NCBI RefSeq assembly: GCF_002162135.1
Contig: NZ_CP021382.1
Coordinates: forward strand, 4,958,001 to 5,022,000
Source of the DNA: Cellvibrio sp. PSBB006
GTDB taxonomy: Bacteria; Pseudomonadota; Gammaproteobacteria; Pseudomonadales; Cellvibrionaceae
Direction of reading: 5' to 3'
Length of the DNA stretch: 64,000 bases
A model generated the notes under the pieces. The model worked only from the letters and a program-made list of their open reading frames with translations, ran no database searches and was not told where the DNA came from. Positions 57,874-64,000 of the stretch are shown in pieces; within the stretch, counting starts at the first letter, position 1, and every line of letters begins with the position of its first letter. The position numbers and the translations under genes are program-made.

Positions 57874-59154
57874 TCAGGACAACAATTGCTGGATTTTATT
57901 GAGCAGGTTTTTTTCCGCCAGGGGTTTGCGCAGGTATTCACGGATGCCGATAAACCGGTCGGGGATGGGACCATCCGGTGCGTCTTCATCCAGCATCAAC
58001 ACCACGGGTATGATGGCTGTTTTGTCGCTGCGAGTGAGGTGACGGCAGAAACGGTGATCATCCTCCGCCGCTGTACCCGCATCAATCAGGATGACGTCGG
58101 GCCGCACGTCGAACGCAATCTCCAACCCTTCATCCAGGGCTTCCGCCGTCAGAATGTTGCAATGCTGTTGCAGGATACTGGTTACGCGTCGCAGGTCATC
58201 CGCTTCACTGTCGACGATCAACACCGTCTTGTGAATCACCACTTCATCCACCAGCGCGCGGTTGCGCCCGCTGCGTTTGGCTTTATAAAGTGCCCGGTCG
58301 GCGCATTTGATCAGCTCTTCCAGATTGTGTCCCGCCGTGCGCGGGCAGGTTGCGCCGCCGATACTGACGGTTGCCACCGCGCTGGTTGGCGACACTTCGT
58401 GAAGCAGACCCAATGCCTCGACCGCTTTATTGATCGATCCGGCCACGCGAAATGCGCCCACGCTGTCGGTCTCGGGCAGCAGCACGATAAATTCTTCACC
58501 GCCGTAGCGGCCCAGTAAATCCAGCGGACGTCGCAGGCAGCTTTTAATGGCCTGGGTGATCTTCTTCAGGCAGGCATCACCGGCCGGGTGGCCGTAGTGA
58601 TCGTTGAATAGCTTGAAATGGTCCACGTCAATCATCAACGCGCTTACAGGCTGTTGCTGGCGGGTGGCGACCAACCATTGTTGTTCCGCCTGCTCGGTAA
58701 AGGTACGGCGATTGTAAATCTGGGTCAGACTGTCCAGCTGGCTGAGCGCTTCGAGTTCGGCATTGAGGCGGTTTAACTGGTCGCGCATCTCGGCGATCCG
58801 CTCCATGGCACGGATCTTGGCTTTGATGATCATGTAGCTGACGGGCTTGATCAGGTAATCATCGCCGCCGGCCTCGATACCTTCCCGGTAACTCTCATCT
58901 TCATTACGACCGGTGACAAAGATGATGGGAATCCAGTGGCCGCCAAGCCATTCACGGATCAGGCGGGTGGTTTCAAAGCCGTTAAGGCCGGGCATTTCGA
59001 CGTCCATGATGATCATGTCCACCGGCGTGTCTTCCAGCAGTTGCAAAGCTTCTTCACCGCTGCGGGCAATCAGCGGCGTGTGACCCGCATCAGTGATGTA
59101 GTGACTCATGGCATGGCGCAGGGTGGCGCTGTCTTCGACCAACAGGATCTTCAT
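57874..59154 (-). CDS. REC-GGDEF-REC diguanylate cyclase
   Basis: A 426-residue regulator with an N-terminal receiver (1-120; phospho-Asp in MIIMDVEMPG), a GGDEF domain (about 135-300) and a second receiver (about 308-426; VILIDAGT). The active site is RYGGEEF, and the inhibitory site RPLD lies five residues before it, so both activity and product inhibition are expected. A second, C-terminal receiver after GGDEF is less common than the N-terminal one. No kinase gene is adjacent. Confidence 0.9.
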   Translation of the reverse strand: MKILLVEDSATLRHAMSHYITDAGHTPLIARSGEEALQLLEDTPVDMIIMDVEMPGLNGFETTRLIREWLGGHWIPIIFVTGRNEDESYREGIEAGGDDYLIKPVSYMIIKAKIRAMERIAEMRDQLNRLNAELEALSQLDSLTQIYNRRTFTEQAEQQWLVATRQQQPVSALMIDVDHFKLFNDHYGHPAGDACLKKITQAIKSCLRRPLDLLGRYGGEEFIVLLPETDSVGAFRVAGSINKAVEALGLLHEVSPTSAVATVSIGGATCPRTAGHNLEELIKCADRALYKAKRSGRNRALVDEVVIHKTVLIVDSEADDLRRVTSILQQHCNILTAEALDEGLEIAFDVRPDVILIDAGTAAEDDHRFCRHLTRSDKTAIIPVVLMLDEDAPDGPIPDRFIGIREYLRKPLAEKNLLNKIQQLLS

Positions 59155-59363
59155 GAATATCGACTTTTACCCCAATAGATATACCGGAGTGCAATGACAA
59201 CTCCAGCTTTTATGTGCACTAAGTCTAGTCGCTTTTTATTGCCGTATCGCATTAATCGATGGGCTTTATCTTAGGTGGCGGCGGGCGCCGCGTCGATGAT
59301 CCGGGTCTGTATAAGGCCGGTTTATAGCCATAGCGTAGGCTGGATCACACCCACAATGGCGAC

Positions 59364-59798
59364 TTATTCAGCCGGTCGGTGGTCGACATAGAACCAACGA
59401 CCCATAACCTGATGAAACAGCGACACTTCATGATGTTGTTGGAAGTTACCATCATGCCGATAAAGCGCGACAAAACTGACCAACCCTTCGCTGTCATTCT
59501 CCTGTCCGGCTTCTGTTGAGATGATTTGCAGTCCTAACCATTCGCAGCTGGCGGCCCAGGCGCGAATCTGATCGGGGCTGCTGCGTTGTCGTTGTTCCGA
59601 ACTCCAGGTTTGCCACAGGTAGTCAATTTGCAAAAACACATGGGCAGTATAACGGGAGCGCATGAGTTGTTCGGCGGTCCGAGGTGGATGTTCGCCGCTC
59701 AGCCTCGGAAGGCAACAGTTACGCAGTGGTGATCCCCTGCCACAGGGACAGTCCTGCTCATGTGCAGCAAGGGGGATCGGGTCATTCGCCTGTGGCAT
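59364..59798 (-). CDS. YchJ-like SEC-C / UPF0225 protein
   Basis: A 144-residue protein. The ATG at 59798 has GAGGTGG upstream and fits YchJ length; a frame reaching 59942 would overlap the divergent gene. The N-terminal SEC-C zinc motif is CPCGRGSPLRNCC, then a cystatin-like UPF0225 domain (AEQLMRSRYTAHVFLQIDYL ... FVALYRHDG). Role unknown; SEC-C domains bind zinc and often contact ribosomes or nucleic acid. Confidence 0.82.
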   Translation of the reverse strand: MPQANDPIPLAAHEQDCPCGRGSPLRNCCLPRLSGEHPPRTAEQLMRSRYTAHVFLQIDYLWQTWSSEQRQRSSPDQIRAWAASCEWLGLQIISTEAGQENDSEGLVSFVALYRHDGNFQQHHEVSLFHQVMGRWFYVDHRPAE

Positions 59799-59934
59799 TT
59801 TCCACCTCTTTTCGGTATGTTGTGCGGCTATTTTTGTCCAAGAATCTTTTCGAAACCACAAATTTCTGGTTAAACGCCACGGATTTTTTGGCACTGAAAA
59901 ACTTCCATGTCTGTTATTTAAGTGATTGCCCTTC

Positions 59935-61086
59935 ATGACCACAGAATTCGATGATATCCGCCCCTACCACGATGACGAAGTCCGCCCGACGCTGGATCGT
60001 ATCCTCGCTGATCCCGAGTTGATTGATGCGGTGGCGCGCCTTAAATTTCCACGCCTGAATTCCTGGGCTGGTGGTTTGCTGCGTCCCCTGGTAAAGCGTG
60101 CGCTGGTCAAACAGCTGGCCGGTGTAAATTCGGTGCGCGGCTTTCAGGACGTGGTAGAGAAGTATATGGCGCGCATGATCCGGAATACTACATCGGCATT
60201 AACGGTGTCCGGTCTGGAACACCTGGACCCACAACAGGCCTATCTGTTTATCAGTAATCATCGCGATATCGCCATGGACCCGGCGTTTGTGAATTGGTCG
60301 CTGTACCACTCCGACTGTAACACCTTGCGCATTGCCATTGGTGACAACCTGCTGACCAAACCTTATGTGTCAGATCTGATGCGCTTGAACAAAAGTTTTA
60401 TTGTCAACCGCTCAGCCAAAGCGCCCCGTGAGAAATTAAAAGCAGCAAAACATTTGTCGGCGTATATCTATCATTCTATCGTCAACGAGAACAGCAATAT
60501 CTGGATTGCGCAGCGTGAAGGGCGCGCTAAAGACGGACACGATAAAACCAATTCTGCGGTCATTGGTATGTTGACGATCAACCGCCCCAAGACCCAGGAA
60601 TTCAGCGATTACGTTAAAGCCCTGCACATTGTGCCTGTGTCTATTTCTTATGAATTCGATCCCTGCGACGCGGCCAAAGCGCGTGAGCTGTATCATCAGC
60701 GCACCAGTGGCAGTTATCAAAAAGAACAGCACGAAGATGTGAAAAGCATTGCCATGGGCATTGCCGGCCAGAAAGGCCACGTGCATATAGCCTTCGGTGA
60801 GGTACTGAAGGAGGATTATATGGATGCTGACGAAGTTGTCGCGGAAATTGATCGCCAGGTGCTCAGCAATTATGTATTGCACAGCAGTAACTGCTTCGCC
60901 TATCAAATGCTCCATGGCACAGTGCCGAAGGTAAATTACTCTGATAAAAATGTTCCGTTCGTGCCGGAAAAGCTCGGGGAACAGCGCCAGCAATTCGAGT
61001 TGCGTATGCAGGCTATTCCGACGGAATATCGCGAACTCGTGTTGGCCATGTACGCTAATCCCGTGCTGAGCAAACTGCAGGATTAA
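59935..61086 (+). CDS. Acyltransferase of the PlsC/glycerol-phosphate acyltransferase superfamily
   Basis: A 383-residue protein; ATG at 59935 is chosen over an in-frame TTG at 59926. The PlsC-type block is present: FISNHRDIAMDPAFVNW, then LNKSFIVNRS and WIAQREGRAKDG. The usual HX4D is here HRDIAMD, with the acid one place later (HX5D), as I recall for this longer gammaproteobacterial subgroup. It is probably an inner-membrane phospholipid acyltransferase. It lies 56 bases before dinG. Confidence 0.82.
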   Translation: MTTEFDDIRPYHDDEVRPTLDRILADPELIDAVARLKFPRLNSWAGGLLRPLVKRALVKQLAGVNSVRGFQDVVEKYMARMIRNTTSALTVSGLEHLDPQQAYLFISNHRDIAMDPAFVNWSLYHSDCNTLRIAIGDNLLTKPYVSDLMRLNKSFIVNRSAKAPREKLKAAKHLSAYIYHSIVNENSNIWIAQREGRAKDGHDKTNSAVIGMLTINRPKTQEFSDYVKALHIVPVSISYEFDPCDAAKARELYHQRTSGSYQKEQHEDVKSIAMGIAGQKGHVHIAFGEVLKEDYMDADEVVAEIDRQVLSNYVLHSSNCFAYQMLHGTVPKVNYSDKNVPFVPEKLGEQRQQFELRMQAIPTEYRELVLAMYANPVLSKLQD

Positions 61087-61142
61087 TTTTTTCGAACGCC
61101 CCCCGTGGTGGCGATTGCACTTTTTCTTTTTTGGCCCGACGC

Positions 61143-63269
61143 ATGTTAACCGACCAGCTCAAGCAACAGATTCAGCGCGCTTACAGCCAGTTTCTGGAAA
61201 GCAAGGGTATGAAATCGCGTTATGGCCAGAAATTGATGATCGCCGAAATTGCCCGCACGCTCGGCGCCATTGCATTGGATGATGAAAATCGCCGTACCAC
61301 ATCGGGGCATATTTGCGTTGTGGAAGCGGGAACCGGTACCGGAAAAACCGTTGCGTATCTCTTGCCTGCCATTGCCATCGCTAAAGCGATGGGAAAAAAA
61401 TTGGTCGTATCCACCGCAACCGTCGCCTTGCAGGAACAAATTGTTAACAAGGACCTGCCTGAACTACTGCGCCACAGCGGCTTATCATTTAATTTTGCGC
61501 TGGCCAAAGGGCGCGGCCGTTATTTGTGTTTGAGCAAGTTGGATAACCTGCTCAATGAATACGAAAGCGGTATGAATCCCACGCGCGCTTTGTATGAAGA
61601 TGAATTACCCAGCATTAATGCGCAGGCAATTAAACTCTACCAAACGATGATGGACGCCTTGGCGGGCAATCGCTGGAATGGCGAGCGCGACACCTGGCCC
61701 CAAGCCCTCGAACAAAACGAATGGCAGATTATTACCACCGATCACCGGCAATGCACCGGGCGCCGTTGTTCCAATGTATCGTCCTGCAGTTTTTTTCGTG
61801 CGCGGGATTCTCTGCACAGCGTGGATTGCATTGTCACCAATCACGATCTGGTACTTGCTGATTTAGCCTTGGGTGGCGGTGCCATCCTGCCCGACCCGGC
61901 GGACAGTATTTATGTGTTCGATGAAGGTCATCATTTACCCCAAAAAGCCTTGTCACATTTCTCCCATCACAGCCGCGTGTCGTCCACCAGCAAATGGCTG
62001 GATCAATGCAACAAAACTCTTGGAACCATGTTGGGTAATATCAGCGGTGCAGGCAATGTGGATCGCTACGCGGAGCAATTGCCCGCTGCATTGATGGATT
62101 GCAAACAGGAACTGGATCGTATCTATCCGCAACTGGAAGTGCTCGCACAAAGCATCGCCTTTGATGATCGACAGTCGCACTACCGTTTTCCCAATGGCGT
62201 TATTCCCCAGGATTTGTTGATCCCCGCCGTGGAATTACAACGCAGCTTTAGCCGGCTGGCGGAACTCTTGGCCAAGATGACCGAAGAACTCAGTGAAGCG
62301 ATGGAAGATCCGCACTGCCCTGTGCCGAAGATCGACCTGGAAAATCATTTTCCTGTGGTGGGCACCTGGCAAGCCCGCGCGGAAGCCAACCGCGAACTTT
62401 GGGCCAGTTACGCTGCGCCGGACAATGCCAACAGTGTTCCCAAAGCGCGTTGGCTGACACCGGTGGATCACACCGGGTCCATGGATATCGAAGTCTGTTC
62501 CAGCCCTATCCTGGCGGCGCGGACACTGGAGTACAGTCTGTGGGAAAAATGCTGCGGTGCAGTGGTCACCTCGGCCACGATGACCGCACTGGGTCGCTTT
62601 GATCGCTACCGTATGCGTGCAGGAACACCACCGGATGCCAATTATCAAGTGGTGCCGAGTCCCTTTGATTTTTCCAGTGCCACCTTGGAAATTCCTGCAT
62701 GCGCGGTGGATGCGAGCAACGCCGATGCACATACCTTATCCCTGATTGAACATTTACCCGAATTACTCGACAAAGATGAAGCGACACTGGTGTTATTTGC
62801 ATCGCGTCGTCAGATGCTGGATGTTTACGAAGCGTTACCGGAAAGCTGGCGTACACGTATATTGCTACAGGGCGATAGTTCCAAACAGGAAATGTTGACG
62901 CAGCATCGCAAACGAATTGATGCGGGCGAGGGCAGTGTCTTGTTTGGTCTTGCCAGTTTTTCCGAAGGCGTGGATTTACCCGGTGATTATTGTCGTCATG
63001 TCGTCATCGCCAAATTGCCCTTCGCGGTGCCCGATGATCCGATTGAAGCCTCGTTATCGGAATGGGTAGAAGCGCGCGGCGGCAATCCCTTTATGGAGAT
63101 CACCGTGCCGGATGCCTCTTTAAAATTGGTGCAGGCCTGCGGCCGTTTACTGCGGACAGAAACCGATACCGGAAAGATCACTCTGCTGGATCGCCGTATT
63201 GTCACCAAGCGTTACGGCAAAGCCATATTGAATTCACTGCCGCCGTTTACGCAAGTAGTGCATCGCTAA
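61143..63269 (+). CDS. dinG: ATP-dependent DNA helicase DinG
   Basis: An XPD-like 5'-3' helicase that resolves R-loops and other structures. From the ATG at 61143 it has 708 residues (E. coli 716). Walker A EAGTGTGKT is near residue 60, the DEAH box is DEGH, and the helicase C motif GLASFSEGVDLPG is intact. Four cysteines (RYLC, RQC, RRC, SSC) can hold the 4Fe-4S cluster. Unlike polB in this window, no LexA box is seen upstream. Confidence 0.95.
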   Translation: MLTDQLKQQIQRAYSQFLESKGMKSRYGQKLMIAEIARTLGAIALDDENRRTTSGHICVVEAGTGTGKTVAYLLPAIAIAKAMGKKLVVSTATVALQEQIVNKDLPELLRHSGLSFNFALAKGRGRYLCLSKLDNLLNEYESGMNPTRALYEDELPSINAQAIKLYQTMMDALAGNRWNGERDTWPQALEQNEWQIITTDHRQCTGRRCSNVSSCSFFRARDSLHSVDCIVTNHDLVLADLALGGGAILPDPADSIYVFDEGHHLPQKALSHFSHHSRVSSTSKWLDQCNKTLGTMLGNISGAGNVDRYAEQLPAALMDCKQELDRIYPQLEVLAQSIAFDDRQSHYRFPNGVIPQDLLIPAVELQRSFSRLAELLAKMTEELSEAMEDPHCPVPKIDLENHFPVVGTWQARAEANRELWASYAAPDNANSVPKARWLTPVDHTGSMDIEVCSSPILAARTLEYSLWEKCCGAVVTSATMTALGRFDRYRMRAGTPPDANYQVVPSPFDFSSATLEIPACAVDASNADAHTLSLIEHLPELLDKDEATLVLFASRRQMLDVYEALPESWRTRILLQGDSSKQEMLTQHRKRIDAGEGSVLFGLASFSEGVDLPGDYCRHVVIAKLPFAVPDDPIEASLSEWVEARGGNPFMEITVPDASLKLVQACGRLLRTETDTGKITLLDRRIVTKRYGKAILNSLPPFTQVVHR

Positions 63270-63317
63270 TTCGCGGTTTACCTACAGTTCCGGCTTTACC
63301 CGCAAACAGGAACCAAC

Positions 63318-63638
63318 ATGAGTCAACATATTGCCCTGGCTGAAATTCTTATTGATCTCGAAAAAGAGTTGCGCGAACTGCGCCTGTGGGAAGCTGAATC
63401 ACCCTCTGCGGAAGCCTTGGCAAGCGTGCAGCCTTTTGCGGTTGATACATTGAGTTTTTCTCAATGGCTACAGTTTATTTTTATCCCGCGTTTATACGAT
63501 TTGATTGAAGCGCGTGACGCCTTGCCGGTCAATTGCGGTGTTGCACCCATGGCAGAAGAATATTTCCAACCCCTGGGATTAAACACCGCCAACCTGATTA
63601 ATCACCTGCGCCGCATTGATGTGCTCTTGACTCGCTAG
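63318..63638 (+). CDS. yqcC: YqcC family protein
   Basis: A 106-residue protein of the YqcC family, whose function is unknown. Family-like stretches are LIDLEKELRELRLWE, PFAVDTLSFSQWLQFIFIPR and a C-terminal LINHLRRID. In E. coli yqcC neighbours truC, which is not seen here. Its stop is five bases from that of the convergent gene at the right edge. Confidence 0.88.
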   Translation: MSQHIALAEILIDLEKELRELRLWEAESPSAEALASVQPFAVDTLSFSQWLQFIFIPRLYDLIEARDALPVNCGVAPMAEEYFQPLGLNTANLINHLRRIDVLLTR

Positions 63639-63642
63639 TAGG

Positions 63643-64000
63643 TTATTGCGCTTGCGCCCGCCAACCGGTTTCCAGGCTGCTCCACATTTCCTCAAACTGC
63701 ATTTGTTCATATTCACTGAGCACGTTGTACTGTTCATCGGTCAAGATTGAACGAGCTTCGCGTAAATAATTTTCCTTGTACTGATTCAATGCATCCTGCA
63801 TTTTTTTCTCTGCATTGGCGCGCTCTTCCGGCGACGCATTGTTGAGGTAAGCAGTCGCTTCCTGTAACTGGGTATTGAAATTTTTCTTGTGTTCCAGTTT
63901 GGTTATCAACAGCGCGCGCTGGTTATCGTTGCTCAGGCTGTTTCGGCCGCCGAGCTGCTCATAGAAGCTATTCATCTGGTGCTGCTCATAACTCGAATCT
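63643..64000 (-). CDS. Unknown helical protein, N-terminus off right edge
   Basis: The C-terminal 110 or more residues of a gene entering from the right; the frame is open upstream of the ATG at 63975 to the window end, so the true start is outside. It is almost entirely helical and charged (NNASPEERANAEKKMQDALN, MQFEEMWSSLETGWRAQAQ). I do not recognise a family. Confidence 0.6.
   Translation of the reverse strand, partial: DSSYEQHQMNSFYEQLGGRNSLSNDNQRALLITKLEHKKNFNTQLQEATAYLNNASPEERANAEKKMQDALNQYKENYLREARSILTDEQYNVLSEYEQMQFEEMWSSLETGWRAQAQ

Overview
The window looks like chromosome of a free-living, aerobic gammaproteobacterium, most likely a Cellvibrionaceae member (Cellvibrio-like). The reasons are the gammaproteobacterial housekeeping blocks (miaB, ybeZ, ybeY, corC, lnt; polB; dinG; pyrB; dsbD), several large glycine- or serine-tract surface lipoproteins, a fibro-slime protein and a dense set of c-di-GMP proteins. 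This is inference from gene content; no rRNA or other marker is present. No phage, IS, CRISPR, integron or tRNA was found.

Layout. 1-1552 (-): dsbD, cut by the left edge. 1878-4248 (+): lipoprotein, PCu(A)C copper chaperone, DUF2333 protein. 4511-6730: three outer-membrane beta-barrel genes, the last two being convergent paralogues. 7301-16505 (+): a nine-gene operon for an energised envelope machine: a coiled-coil protein, three TPR proteins, a small exported protein, an ExbB/TolQ channel, two ExbD proteins and a TonB/AgmX-like transducer. It ends at a strong terminator. 17091-20741 (+): fibro-slime/PKD lipoprotein with 33 Val-Asp-Pro repeats. 20860-24674 (+): polB with a LexA box, a SMI1/KNR4 gene and a DUF1080 lipoprotein. 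24887-28354 (-): a giant dehydrogenase/HEAT/cytochrome c lipoprotein. 28560-30606 (+): lytic transglycosylase and a calcium-loop protein. 30839-33016 (-): FG-GAP propeller lipoprotein. 33501-38043 (+): CBS-GGDEF, hybrid kinase, REC-HD-GYP. 38196-40091 (-): RoxA-like di-heme protein. 40419-41270 (+): two unknown genes. 41267-47918 (-): lnt, corC, ybeY, ybeZ, a UPF0104 membrane gene, miaB. 48129-51782 (+): large repeat lipoprotein. 51944-55560 (+): DUF1820, DUF2214, FGGY kinase, short GlpD-like oxidase. Then DUF2971 (-), pyrB (+), REC-GGDEF-REC (-), ychJ-like (-), acyltransferase (+), dinG (+), yqcC (+) and a partial gene (-) at the right edge.

Two things stand out. The first is a family of four long hairpin repeats (5895-6070, 24702-24810, 30669-30774, 38075-38180). 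Each copy has a different but self-complementary outer arm around a shared core. The four copies occupy all four wide convergent gene junctions in the window, and none of the four narrow ones. The second is the envelope machine: of its two ExbD subunits, one keeps the membrane aspartate needed for proton flow (Asp26) and the other has serine there (Ser22), which would make an asymmetric stator. The machine sits just upstream of a large adhesin-like lipoprotein, but a functional link is only a hypothesis.
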